Assembly (NCBI GenBank): GCA_027483895.1
Contig: JAIXTP010000013.1
Span: 1-64,000, forward strand
Length of the DNA stretch: 64,000 bases
DNA from: Hyphomicrobiales bacterium
GTDB lineage: Bacteria; Pseudomonadota; Alphaproteobacteria; Rhizobiales; Beijerinckiaceae
Reading direction: 5' to 3'
Numbering within the stretch: position 1 is the stretch's first letter; every line of letters begins with the position of its first letter. This document shows positions 26,688-35,160 of this stretch, one piece after another. A program made the position numbers and the translations under genes. The notes beneath the pieces are model-generated. The model worked only from the letters and a program-made list of their open reading frames with translations. It did not search any database and was not told the origin of the DNA.

Positions 26688-28018
26688 AGACCGAGCCTCC
26701 CCGACAGCCGCGAGGCGATCCGCCCGTCGGGGTCGATCGCCCGGCGCAGCTCCCGGAAGGCGGGCAGATCCGGGTAGCCCGCTTCGAACGTGTCGCGGGA
26801 CTGGCGCGAATCCTTGGCGAGATAGAGCCGCCCTCCGGCGCGCGCGACGACCGTGTCGATCTCCGCCAGAAGAGCGTCGACGCCCTCGTCGACCGGCAGA
26901 TCGAGCGCGAGCGTGAACCCTTCGAGCGGGAAGGAGAGGGAGCGCCGCCCGGGGCCGAACTGCTTCAGCACGGCGAGGAAGGAGGGGCGCCCGCGTGCGG
27001 AGATCCGTTCGAGGATGTCGGCCAGCGCCGCACGCGCCGTCCGCGTCGGTACCACGCATTGGTGCTGGAGAAAGCCGCGCCGCCCGTAGATCCGGTTCCA
27101 ATGCCCGATCCCGTCCAGCGGGAAGAAGAACGGATCCCAAGGGACGAGACGCGGCGTCTCGGCATCGGCCGCGCCTTTTCGGAAATAGAGTTCGTTGAAG
27201 GCCGCGACCGAGGCGCGGTTGATGACGCCCGTCGGCAGTTCGAAGGGCACCGCGAGGCGCCCCCGCGGCGCGGCGGGAAAGAGGCCCGCGGCGCGCTCGC
27301 GCTCGCCGAGTTCGTGCTCGCCCGCGTGGTCGGCCGCCTGCACCAGCGAGCGGCCCAACGCCTCGCCTTTGGCGAGACAATCGATCCAGGCGACCGAATA
27401 GGTCGCTCCGGCCGCGCCCGCCAAGGCGTCCATCGCGTCTTCGAGGTCGTCCGCCACGATCACGCGGCGCCTGAGCCAGCCGGTCTCGACCGGCATCAGC
27501 CGGAAGGTCGCGTCGAGGATCGTGCCGGTCAGCCCCATGCCGCCGAAGGTCGCCGCGAAGAGGCCCGGCTCGTGCCCGCGCCCGCATTCGACGACGCGTC
27601 CGTCGGGCAGCGCGAGGCTCAGGCGCTCGACATGGTCGCCGAAGGCGCCCGACCGGTGATGGTTCTTGCCGTGGACGTCAGCGGCGATCATCCCGCCGAT
27701 CGTCACGAATTTCGTACCCGGCACCACGGGCGGAAAGAAGCCCTGCGGAAGGAAGACGTCGATCACGTCCGAGAGCAGCACCCCCGCCTCGACGGTAAGG
27801 CGCCCCGTTTCCGGATCGAAGGAGCGGAACCGGTCGAGGCCCTGCGTGGAGAGCGTGATGCGCTCGCCGACGGCCGCATCGCCATAGGCGCGTCCGTTTC
27901 CTCTTGCGACGATCCCGCGGGCGGAGGTCTGCAGTTCCGTCAGCCGCCGCGCATTCCGCGGCACGACGAGTTCGCTTTCGTGGCGCGGCCAGCGCCCCCA
28001 GCCCGACAGCGCGGTCAT
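26684..28018 (-). CDS. DprE1-like FAD-dependent oxidoreductase
   Basis: A 444-residue FAD-linked oxidase of the vanillyl-alcohol-oxidase fold. N-terminal RGNGRAYGDAAVG and GGMIAADVHGKNHHRSG (His-Gly-Lys-Asn-His-His at about 116-121) are close to mycobacterial DprE1, which oxidises decaprenyl-phospho-ribose at C2. FLQHQCVVP near residue 317 keeps the two glutamines of DprE1's active site. At the place of DprE1 Cys387 I read Ala (GFTLALDLPV). ATG 28018 overlaps the gtrA stop (ATGA). The substrate here is inferred to be a polyprenyl-phospho-ribose made by the HAD-UbiA protein. Confidence 0.87.
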   Translation of the reverse strand: MTALSGWGRWPRHESELVVPRNARRLTELQTSARGIVARGNGRAYGDAAVGERITLSTQGLDRFRSFDPETGRLTVEAGVLLSDVIDVFLPQGFFPPVVPGTKFVTIGGMIAADVHGKNHHRSGAFGDHVERLSLALPDGRVVECGRGHEPGLFAATFGGMGLTGTILDATFRLMPVETGWLRRRVIVADDLEDAMDALAGAAGATYSVAWIDCLAKGEALGRSLVQAADHAGEHELGERERAAGLFPAAPRGRLAVPFELPTGVINRASVAAFNELYFRKGAADAETPRLVPWDPFFFPLDGIGHWNRIYGRRGFLQHQCVVPTRTARAALADILERISARGRPSFLAVLKQFGPGRRSLSFPLEGFTLALDLPVDEGVDALLAEIDTVVARAGGRLYLAKDSRQSRDTFEAGYPDLPAFRELRRAIDPDGRIASRLSGRLGL

Positions 28019-28407
28019 GCCCGCTGCTCCCGGAAGGTGACGCGCCGGTCGAGTTCGAACTTGACGGCATATCCGGCGGCCAGCCCGATCAGCGCCCCGG
28101 CATATTTGGCGAAAGCCGTCTCCCAGACGTGCCAGAAGAGGAGTTCCGTGCCCCAGAAGATCAGCGTGGTGGCGACGCTGAACAGGCCGTAGAGCGAGAC
28201 CTTTCTGACCTCGCTGCCCCGCCCCTCATAGGGGTCGAAGAAGATCCAGCGCTTGTCGAGCGCATATTTGAGCGCGAAGCCCGCGACCGTGCCGGCCAGA
28301 ATGGAGGGCGCGAGGCCCGAGCCGAGGCGGATCGCGGCTTCCTGAACGGCGAGATTGGCTCCCGTCGCCAAGAGGGCGAAGACGACGTAGCGGACCGCAA
28401 GGCTCAT
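28015..28407 (-). CDS. GtrA-family small membrane protein
   Basis: A 130-residue protein with four helices (VRYVVFALLATGANLAVQEA; SILAGTVAGFALKYALDKRW; VSLYGLFSVATTLIFWGTEL; YAGALIGLAAGYAVKFELDR), the GtrA/DPMS flippase-like layout. Members move or help deliver polyprenyl-phosphate sugars across the membrane. The mycobacterial counterpart Rv3789 lies beside dprE1/dprE2 and has been linked to arabinan assembly. It starts at ATG 28407, 44 bases after the HAD-UbiA stop. Confidence 0.9.
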   Translation of the reverse strand: MSLAVRYVVFALLATGANLAVQEAAIRLGSGLAPSILAGTVAGFALKYALDKRWIFFDPYEGRGSEVRKVSLYGLFSVATTLIFWGTELLFWHVWETAFAKYAGALIGLAAGYAVKFELDRRVTFREQRA

Positions 28408-28451
28408 GCGCGGAGCATCCTTTCCGTTCGGGCCGGGGCGGTGCCGCCGGC

Positions 28452-29960
28452 TCAGACTGCGGCGACGATCAGGGCGGCGGAGGCCGCGGCGACGGCGAGG
28501 CTGGGGCGGTCGCGGAGCGCGAAGACGACCGGGTCGTCATGCATCTTCCGCCGCTGCGCGAGCATAAGGATCCGCGCGATCCAGTAGATGAGCACCGGGC
28601 AGACGAGCCACAGGATCTGCGGCCGGCTGTAGAGCTCGTGGACCGCATCGCTGGAAATGTAGAGGGCGAAGACGGTGACCGCGTTGAAGCCCGCGGCGGC
28701 GGCCAAGGATGCCACCATTCCGAGATCGCCCTTCCGGTAGTCGCGGTTGGCGGGGTCGGGCAGTCCGGCGTCGAGCCTGACGGTGAGTTCCACATGCCGC
28801 TTGAGGAGCGCCAGCGAGAGGAAGATCGACATGCAGAAGGCGAGGAGCCAGCTCGACGGCACCGCCGCGATCGCCGCCGCGCCCCCGATCACGCGCACCG
28901 TGTAGAGGCCCGCCAGCGTGATCACGTCGATCAGCATCATCCGCTTCAAGGCGAAGGAGTAGGCCGTCGTCAGCGCCAGATAGATCCCGAGCACCATCAG
29001 GAAGACGGGGCCGAGAAACGCGCCCGCGGCAAAGGCCGCGGCGACGAGGACGGGCACTACGGCAAGCCCGTGCAGAACGGAGATCTCGCCGCTCGCGAGC
29101 GGCCGCTCGCGCTTGCGCGGATGCGCGCGGTCGTCCTGCAGGTCGACGAGGTCGTTGAGGACGTAGATGCCGGAAGCGCAGAGCGAGAAGGCGATGAAGG
29201 CGATCAAGGCCGCGCCCAGCGAGGCGAGGTCGAAGGAATGCGAGGTCAGCAGAGGCAGGAAGACCAGCGCGTTCTTGGCATATTGATGCACCCGGAGCAG
29301 CCGCGCCCATGTCCGCGTTCCGGGGGCTCGGGAGGGGATGGTCTCTGCATCGGGCGCGAAGACGAGGAGCCGGCGCGCGCTGCGCAACGGCAGCCGCACC
29401 GCGATGGATTTTCCGGCGCGGGACCAGACCGGCAGGTCCGCCGCATCGTTGCCGATATAGTCGAACCCCTTCTCCCCGAAGGCCGCCACGAGCGCTTCTG
29501 CCTTCGTCTCGCCGCTCAGATTGACGGCATCGTCGGACGCGAACCAGCCGTCGAAAAGGCCCAGATGGTCGGCGATGCGCCCCACGAGGCGGCCGTGTGC
29601 GGCGGAGGCGATGTAGACGGGCCTGCCCGCCCGCCGCGCCGCCCTGATCCGCTCGATGACCGCTTCGTCATAAGGCAGCCGGGCCGGATCGATCTCGACC
29701 TTCGCCGAGGCCGCGGCCTTGAGCGCGGCCTTGCCGCGCGACAGCGCGCCGATCAGCCCGGGCAGCGCACCGGGTCGGGAGCCGACCTCCGCGAACAGCG
29801 CCTCGACCAAGAGATCCGAGCGCAGCAACGTGCCGTCCAGATCGACGACGAGCGGGCGAGGGCAGGGTCGCCGCGTGCCCGAGTCCGCCGCGGGTTCGAC
29901 GCGGATGTCCGGCCGAGGGGCCGGCCCGTAGGAGGTCGGAGTGCCTTTGACGTGTTCCAC
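28452..29960 (-). CDS. HAD phosphatase-UbiA prenyltransferase fusion (DPPR synthase-like)
   Basis: A 502-residue fusion. Residues 37-180 form a HAD phosphatase: DLDGT at 40-44, the Lys of GETKAEAL near 153, and GNDAAD at 170-175. Residues 215-502 form a UbiA prenyltransferase with about eight helices, the Mg-binding YVLNDLVDLQDDRAHPRK (Asn-Asp at 269-270) and RMMLIDVITLAGLYTVRVIG. The second half matches mycobacterial Rv3806c, which joins PRPP to polyprenyl phosphate. The fused phosphatase would remove the 5-phosphate to give polyprenyl-phospho-ribose. GTG 29960, with GCAGG 5 bases upstream, is the best start. First gene of the operon. Confidence 0.88.
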   Translation of the reverse strand: MEHVKGTPTSYGPAPRPDIRVEPAADSGTRRPCPRPLVVDLDGTLLRSDLLVEALFAEVGSRPGALPGLIGALSRGKAALKAAASAKVEIDPARLPYDEAVIERIRAARRAGRPVYIASAAHGRLVGRIADHLGLFDGWFASDDAVNLSGETKAEALVAAFGEKGFDYIGNDAADLPVWSRAGKSIAVRLPLRSARRLLVFAPDAETIPSRAPGTRTWARLLRVHQYAKNALVFLPLLTSHSFDLASLGAALIAFIAFSLCASGIYVLNDLVDLQDDRAHPRKRERPLASGEISVLHGLAVVPVLVAAAFAAGAFLGPVFLMVLGIYLALTTAYSFALKRMMLIDVITLAGLYTVRVIGGAAAIAAVPSSWLLAFCMSIFLSLALLKRHVELTVRLDAGLPDPANRDYRKGDLGMVASLAAAAGFNAVTVFALYISSDAVHELYSRPQILWLVCPVLIYWIARILMLAQRRKMHDDPVVFALRDRPSLAVAAASAALIVAAV

Positions 29961-29985
29961 TTGGGCCTGCTCTCCTTCTCTCCGC

Positions 29986-30006
29986 AGACCGATCGATCGA
30001 CGGTCT
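29986..30006. promoter_or_regulatory. Palindrome in the divergent glycan promoter region
   Basis: AGACCG-N9-CGGTCT, whose centre is a run of overlapping GATC units, lies between the HAD-UbiA and GT87 genes. It sits 26 bases before the GTG at 29960 and could be an operator shared by the divergent genes. Confidence 0.35.
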
Positions 30007-30167
30007 CCCCGCATGCATGAGAGGCTCGAAAACGGAGGTCGGCCCCGCTGATGCGGTCCGCCCGGGGCGGGTCCGAAGCGAGGCTCCGAAGATCGACCAT
30101 CGGCGGGACAAACGAACCGACCTCCTTGCGAGTTCCCCCTACCGGCAACGGAACGGGAGCGGCGGGC

Positions 30168-31340
30168 ATGAAGGAGCGAGGCGGAGCGGCGGCCGGGTCG
30201 TGGAGCGGAGCGGCCTCCGCCGTTCTCGCTGTTCTCGCGCTTCTCGCGATCCATCGGGAACTGCCGCGCATCGCGCCTTCCGGCGTGCTTTGGGATTACG
30301 GCTCGTTCCTCGCCTCGGCGCGCGCTGGGCTCGAGGGGCTCGACCCCTACGGCGTCCATCCCCTGACGATGCATGTCTCGCTGCCGGGCTTCGACGGCTG
30401 GAACCCCAATCTCAACCCGCCGATCTCGGTGCTGCTGTTCAGGGCCTTCGACCTGTTCGAACCCGCGACCGGAATGCGCCTGTGGCAGGCGGTCTCTCTC
30501 GTCCTGTGGGCGGCGGCGGTGATGTCGCTGCTCCTGCAGTACGGCCGTGACCGGAGCCGCGCGGAGATCGCCGCGACCGCGCTGTGGTGCTTCGGTCTCG
30601 CCGGGGTCTGGGACACGTTGTTTCTCGGCCAGATCTACATGCCCGTCGCGCTCGCCGTCGTCGGCGGCTGGCTGCTCCTGGAGCGCGGCTCCGGCGTCGC
30701 GGCGGGCCTGCTGATCGGGGCGGCGGCCGCGATCAAGCCCAATCTTCTCGTCTGGCCCGTCCTGCTGTTCCTTGCCGGGCATCGCCGCGCGGCGCTTTCC
30801 GCCGGCCTGTCCTTCGCGGCGCTGTCCGCCCTTCCGCTGCTCGTCTTCGGGTCCGGTCTGTATGTCCGATGGTTCGAACTGCTCGCGGGCGACGGTGCGC
30901 GGGCCGCCTTTCTGACCAACGCCTCGCTCTCGGGCCTGCTGTCGCGCGCCGGCGCGGGGGCGGCGGCACCCGCGGTCTCGGCGATCCTCCTCGCGGCCGG
31001 GGCACTGCATGCGTTCCGGCATCGTCCGGACGCGATGCGGACGAGCGAGATCGGTCTGCTGCTGTCGCTGCTCGCTTCACCGCTGGCTTGGGTTCATTAC
31101 ACGCTGTTTCTCGTGCCGATCTTCGTGAGGCGATGGAGCGCGTCGGATTTCGTCCCCGCGGCTCTTCTGCTCGTCCCGGTGCCCTTCGTCATCGGCCTGC
31201 TCGACGCGCCCCCGCTCCTCGGGCTCGGCTTCGGATCGGTCTACAACTGGGCGCTGCTGCTGTTCGGGGTCCTGATCCTCGCGGACGCGCGACGGTACCG
31301 CGAAAGCCCGCAGGGCAGGGCGGCGGAAGCGGCTCAGTGA
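30168..31340 (+). CDS. GT87/DUF2029-type polyprenol-phosphate sugar glycosyltransferase
   Basis: A 390-residue membrane protein with about ten helices. The first outer loop has WDYGSFLASARAGLEGLDPY and then WNPNLNPPISVLLFRAFD. The tract DYxxFxxxAxxxxxGxDPY followed by NPPxxxLLF is the DUF2029 (GT87) signature. These GT-C enzymes use polyprenyl-phospho-sugars as donors on the outer face of the membrane; mycobacterial PimE belongs here. It diverges from the arabinose-lipid operon with a 207-base gap. Its stop overlaps the convergent antiporter gene by 7 bases. Donor and acceptor are unknown. Confidence 0.85.
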   Translation: MKERGGAAAGSWSGAASAVLAVLALLAIHRELPRIAPSGVLWDYGSFLASARAGLEGLDPYGVHPLTMHVSLPGFDGWNPNLNPPISVLLFRAFDLFEPATGMRLWQAVSLVLWAAAVMSLLLQYGRDRSRAEIAATALWCFGLAGVWDTLFLGQIYMPVALAVVGGWLLLERGSGVAAGLLIGAAAAIKPNLLVWPVLLFLAGHRRAALSAGLSFAALSALPLLVFGSGLYVRWFELLAGDGARAAFLTNASLSGLLSRAGAGAAAPAVSAILLAAGALHAFRHRPDAMRTSEIGLLLSLLASPLAWVHYTLFLVPIFVRRWSASDFVPAALLLVPVPFVIGLLDAPPLLGLGFGSVYNWALLLFGVLILADARRYRESPQGRAAEAAQ

Positions 31341-33118
31341 CGCGTCCGGCGGCTCTCATAGACCTTGAGAGGGCCCTCTCCGCGCTGGCCGGACAGCTCC
31401 TTGCGGAACTCCTCCCGGCGCTCGTGGATCGAGGGCAGGATCCAGCCCAGCGGAACCCCGAGACCGAGAAGGGCGGCTTCGGAGAGCTGCAGGCTCGCCT
31501 CGATCGTCTCGGGCACGGCGTCGCTCACGCCGATGGCGTAGAGCCGTTTCGCGTGATCGGCGTCCCGCGCGCGACAGACGATGTGCAGCTCGGGATTGAT
31601 CGTCTTGGCCGCCGAAACGATGGCCTCGATGGCGGCGGAGGTGTGCACGGTGATGATGAGGCAGCGGACGGACTCGAGACCGCAACGCGCCAGGAACTCC
31701 GGCTTGCTCGCATCGCCGAAATAGATCGGGAAGCCCTTTCGCCGGAAGCGGGCGACCTCGTCGGGATCGCTGTCGACGGCGATGTGCCGGATCTTGTGGC
31801 GGGTCAGCATGTCCGCCATCAGCCGTCCGACCCGGCCGTAGCCGATCACGACGGCCTGCAGCTCCTCGTCGGCCGGCGGTGCCACCGCGGCTTCGGGCGG
31901 CAGAGCGGCGGGGGCAGCCTGTGCCGTGCTGCGCCGCGCGATCCAGTCGAGAACGGGGATCGCCGCCATCGACAGCGCGGTGACCATGAGCATGAAGGTG
32001 CCGGTCTCGCGCGGAACGATGCCGCCCGCCGTCGCCAGCCCCAGAACCACGAAGGCGAATTCACCGCCGGGACCGAGCAGAAGCCCGCTTCGGATCGCTG
32101 TCTGCCGCGGAAAGCCGTACCAGCGGGCCAAGGGAATGAAGATCGCCGCCTTCAGCGCGACGAGGCCGACGACGGAGCCCAGCAGCCAGAAGGGCTCGGC
32201 GGCGACCTCGCGCAGGTCGACGTCGAGGCCGACGGTGAAGAAGAAGAGGCCGAGCAGCAGGCTCTTGAAGGGCTCGATCACGCTTTCGATGGCGCGCCGA
32301 TACTCGGTTTCGGCCAGAAGGAGCCCCGCGACGAAGGCGCCGAGCGCCATCGAGAGCCCGAAGGCGGCGGTCACCACGCTGGTTCCCACGGCGACCAGCA
32401 AGGTCGCCGCGATGAAGAATTCGGAGATGCCGTCGCGGGATACGAGCCGGAACAGCGGGGTCAGGATCTGCCGCCCGATCAGGACGATCGCCACGATCAC
32501 GCCGGCGGCCTGGAGCAGAGCGAGCCCGAGTCCGGAGACGAGCGACATCTCGCTGCCGCCGGAGAGAATGCCCACGACGAACAGGATCGGCACCACTGCC
32601 AGATCCTGGAACAGAAGCACCGCGAAGCTCAGGCGGCCCGTGGTGCTGGCGAGGCGCTTCTGGCGTGCCAGAAGTTCGACGACGACCGCGGTCGACGACA
32701 GTGCGAGGCACGAACCGAGAATCAAGGACGCTTCCGGACTGTTGCCGAAAGCGCGCGAGACGAGCGCGATCGCCGCGGCCGAGAGCACCACCTGCGCTCC
32801 GCCGAGGCCGAAGACCAGCTTCCACATCGTGGTCAGGCGCTGGAGCGACAATTCGAGCGCGATCAGGAAGAGCAAGAAGACGACGCCGAGTTCGGCGAGC
32901 GGCTTCATGGATGCGGGATCGGCGATCGTGAACCAGTCGATATGCGGGACCGTCGGGATCAGCCGGCCGAGTCCGTTGGGGCCGAGCAGGGCGCCCATGA
33001 ACATGAAGCTGAAGATCGGCGTGATGCGGAAACGGCGCGCGACGGGAACCACGACCGCCGCCGTCCCCAAGAGCAGCAGCGCATCCTTGTAGACCCCGAT
33101 CTCGATCGTCGACGCCAC
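31334..33118 (-). CDS. Kef-type K+/H+ antiporter (CPA2 family) with RCK domain
   Basis: A 594-residue inner-membrane protein. Residues 1-380 form the 12-13 helix CPA2 exchanger, with the motif LFFFTVGLDVDLREVA, an LALSSTAVVVELL stretch and GGEFAFVVLGLA. After a Pro/Ala linker, an RCK (TrkA-N) domain begins with LQAVVIGYGRVGRLMADML, for NAD(H) or ligand sensing. It resembles KefB/KefC/YbaL; no glutathione-linked KefF/KefG partner is adjacent. I chose GTG 33118 (VASTIEIGVYKDALL) since the residues before it are not membrane-like. Confidence 0.9.
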   Translation of the reverse strand: MASTIEIGVYKDALLLLGTAAVVVPVARRFRITPIFSFMFMGALLGPNGLGRLIPTVPHIDWFTIADPASMKPLAELGVVFLLFLIALELSLQRLTTMWKLVFGLGGAQVVLSAAAIALVSRAFGNSPEASLILGSCLALSSTAVVVELLARQKRLASTTGRLSFAVLLFQDLAVVPILFVVGILSGGSEMSLVSGLGLALLQAAGVIVAIVLIGRQILTPLFRLVSRDGISEFFIAATLLVAVGTSVVTAAFGLSMALGAFVAGLLLAETEYRRAIESVIEPFKSLLLGLFFFTVGLDVDLREVAAEPFWLLGSVVGLVALKAAIFIPLARWYGFPRQTAIRSGLLLGPGGEFAFVVLGLATAGGIVPRETGTFMLMVTALSMAAIPVLDWIARRSTAQAAPAALPPEAAVAPPADEELQAVVIGYGRVGRLMADMLTRHKIRHIAVDSDPDEVARFRRKGFPIYFGDASKPEFLARCGLESVRCLIITVHTSAAIEAIVSAAKTINPELHIVCRARDADHAKRLYAIGVSDAVPETIEASLQLSEAALLGLGVPLGWILPSIHERREEFRKELSGQRGEGPLKVYESRRTRH

Positions 33119-33229
33119 GAATCCCCGCCTTCCGTTCCGATAGGGGAACAGGGTCGCCGGTCGGGTTCCGTGGTGCAACCCGTAATTCCCGCCGCGGTCC
33201 CGCCGGGCGCGGCTTCGAGGGGCGACTTT

Positions 33230-33595
33230 TCAGCGGCTCGCGCCGTCTTCGTCCAGAAAACGCAGGAGATCGGCCTGAACGGCGGCGAAGAAGGCCATGG
33301 TGCGGGCCATCGGCGGGGTTTCCGCATCCGCCTCGATCGACAACTCCTCGGCGAACAGCGACATCTTGAATTTGAGGTGCCGCCGCTCGGGCGAGGGCGT
33401 CATCATCAGCCGGGCGACGAGTTCGCCCGCGTCCTCTCCCGGCGGAAGGTCCTCGTCGCAATCCCGGGCGCGGGCCTCGAAGTAACGCCTGACGAGGGCG
33501 TCATACCGCCGCGAAGGCGTGTCGCGCTCCCTGCGGTCCGGCATGAAGGCGATGTTGGATGCTTTGGTCGGAACATCGCAGTCCGTATTCACCAT
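33230..33595 (-). CDS. Hypothetical cytosolic protein (121 aa)
   Basis: The product is acidic and helical with no signal or membrane segment. It contains RRYDALVRRYFEARARDCDEDLPP and ends FFAAVQADLLRFLDEDG. The start is ATG 33595 (MVNTDCDVPTKAS), preceded by a weak GTGAG. Gene composition fits its neighbours, but the DNA just upstream is unusually AT-rich. No family recognised. It stands alone between the antiporter and the alcohol-dehydrogenase operon. Confidence 0.6.
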   Translation of the reverse strand: MVNTDCDVPTKASNIAFMPDRRERDTPSRRYDALVRRYFEARARDCDEDLPPGEDAGELVARLMMTPSPERRHLKFKMSLFAEELSIEADAETPPMARTMAFFAAVQADLLRFLDEDGASR

Positions 33596-33856
33596 GGGAA
33601 CTCACTCGTCACTGACGCGTCCGATCTTCCTATGAGGAAGATCCGACCGTATCGCTGCGGAAAACCCCGCAGCGGGTATCAACGAATGAATCGTTACTTC
33701 AATATCCAAAATGAGCAATACCCATTTCGGGTAAATATCCTCTTCGTGTCTTATATATTTTAAATCAGAACGATTTCGGATACCCGAAACCGAAAAACAA
33801 AAACGGTTTTTCGACGAATGAGCGGTCCTTTACGCAAAGCACCTTCGTCATGCGCA
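33596..33856. other. AT-rich intergenic island
   Basis: Markedly lower GC than the rest of the window, especially 33690-33810. It contains the hairpin CGCTGCGG/CCGCAGCG (about 33653-33674), the inverted repeat TACCC-N5-GGGTA, and AAACCG/CGGTTT with an A-rich loop and a T tail. It probably holds the promoter of the gene at 33595 and perhaps a plus-strand signal. A 43-codon plus-strand ORF (33631-33763) is present but unsupported. Confidence 0.4.
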
Positions 33857-33884
33857 AGAAAAAAGGGAAGCGTCGCCGCTTCCC
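33857..33884 (-). terminator. Terminator of the GntR-qor-cupin-adh operon
   Basis: The 8-bp stem GGGAAGCG / CGCTTCCC with loop TCGC is followed on the minus strand by a run of T (plus-strand GAAAAAA). It lies 32 bases after the alcohol dehydrogenase stop. Confidence 0.8.
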
Positions 33885-33915
33885 TTCGGGAATCAGGAAA
33901 GGTTCGACGGAGGGA

Positions 33916-35088
33916 TCAGCCCGTCTTGCGGCGACCTTCCAGTTCCGCGCGCCGCTGCGGCATCTTCACGACGACCTTGATCGCGTCGTCGATGCGGTTG
34001 CGGGCGTAATGCAGCGCCTTCGGAAGTTCTTCCATCATGAAGGTGTGCGTGTGGATCTTGGTGGCGTCGAAGCGCTTCTCGGCCATGAAGGCATGGGCGC
34101 GATGCGTGGCGCTCTTTCCTTCGCCGCGGATGCCGTAGATGTAGATGTTGTTGCGCACGAGATGCGCGACGTCGATCAGCGCCGGGTCATGAGGGAAGGC
34201 CGCGAGGCAGATCTTGCCGCCGCGATTGAGCATCCGTCCCGACTCGTTGATCGCTTCCTGCGCGCCCGAGCATTCGAGCACGTAGTCGACGCCCTTGCCC
34301 CCGGTGATCCGGCGCACCGCTTCCACCGCGTCTTCGTTGCGGACGTTGATCACGTAGTCGGCGCCGAGTTCCTTGCCGGTCTCGAGGCGGTTGTCGCGCG
34401 TGCCGGTCAGGATGACGGGATAGGCGCCGAGCGCCTTCGCGACCGCGACGCCGAGCAGGCCGATCGGGCCGGGGCCCATCACGACGATGCCTTCGCCGGC
34501 GATCAGGCCGCCGAGTTCGGTAAGGCCGTACATCGACGTGCCGGCCGTGACGACGAGCGTCGCCTCCTCGTCGGACATCTCGTCCGAGATCTTGATCAAC
34601 GTGTTGATGTTGTTGACCGCGTATTCCGCGAAGCCGCCGTCGGAGGTGAAGCCGTTGGCGCGGTGGCCCTTGTCGACGTCGCCGTAGTTCAGCCCGTAAT
34701 TGTGGCACGAGGTGTACATGCCCATCCGGCAGCGCTTGCACTGGCCGCAACCGGCGTGGATCTCGACCGTGATGCGGTCGCCGATCGCGAACTCGTCGAC
34801 GCCGGGGCCGAGCGCCACGACCGTGCCCATATATTCATGGCCGGGCGTGAAGTTCTTGTTGAAGGGCTTGCCGCCCTGGATCATCGCCGGCGGGCCGCTC
34901 GAAATGACGTCGAGATCTGTCGCGCAGATCGCGATGGCGTCGACGCGGACCAGCACCTCGGCCTTTTTCGGCACCGGCACCGGCTTGTCGATCAGCTTCA
35001 GTTCGTCGGGATCGCCGAGCACCCAAGCCTTCATCGTCTCGGGCACGGGATGGCTCGGGGCGGTCTTCACGCCGGGGTGGGAATACAT
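33916..35088 (-). CDS. Zinc-dependent alcohol/polyol dehydrogenase
   Basis: A 390-residue medium-chain dehydrogenase, cytosolic. Catalytic zinc residues are in AICATDLD and PGHEYMGTVVALG; structural-zinc cysteines are in CGQCKRCRMGMYTSC. The cofactor site is VMGPGPIGLLGVAVAKALGA. It resembles threonine or sorbitol dehydrogenases. It is the last gene of an operon headed by a GntR regulator, so it probably oxidises an intermediate of the substrate imported by the divergent TRAP transporter. ATG 35088 has AGGA 8 bases upstream. Confidence 0.92.
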   Translation of the reverse strand: MYSHPGVKTAPSHPVPETMKAWVLGDPDELKLIDKPVPVPKKAEVLVRVDAIAICATDLDVISSGPPAMIQGGKPFNKNFTPGHEYMGTVVALGPGVDEFAIGDRITVEIHAGCGQCKRCRMGMYTSCHNYGLNYGDVDKGHRANGFTSDGGFAEYAVNNINTLIKISDEMSDEEATLVVTAGTSMYGLTELGGLIAGEGIVVMGPGPIGLLGVAVAKALGAYPVILTGTRDNRLETGKELGADYVINVRNEDAVEAVRRITGGKGVDYVLECSGAQEAINESGRMLNRGGKICLAAFPHDPALIDVAHLVRNNIYIYGIRGEGKSATHRAHAFMAEKRFDATKIHTHTFMMEELPKALHYARNRIDDAIKVVVKMPQRRAELEGRRKTG

Positions 35089-35122
35089 GGGCGGTTCCTC
35101 GAATGTCGTTTTTCTTGAAGGC

Positions 35123-35144
35123 GGCCCCGTCCGCGGACGGGGCC
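35123..35144. repeat. Perfect 22-base palindrome between cupin and dehydrogenase genes
   Basis: GGCCCCGTCC is followed immediately by GC and then its exact complement, giving an uninterrupted GC-rich dyad in the intercistronic gap. It has no T tail on either strand, so it is more likely an mRNA-stabilising or processing hairpin than a terminator. Confidence 0.55.
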
Positions 35145-35160
35145 GGCCGTGCCGCGCCGG

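Noticed and set aside
30584-33763. 1059-codon plus-strand open frame
   Set aside because: Runs antisense to the Kef antiporter and in a shifted frame of the GT87 gene; typical GC-rich shadow.
33631-33763. 43-codon plus-strand frame in the AT-rich island
   Set aside because: No ribosome site, crossed by hairpins, no recognisable protein; listed only as part of the intergenic region.
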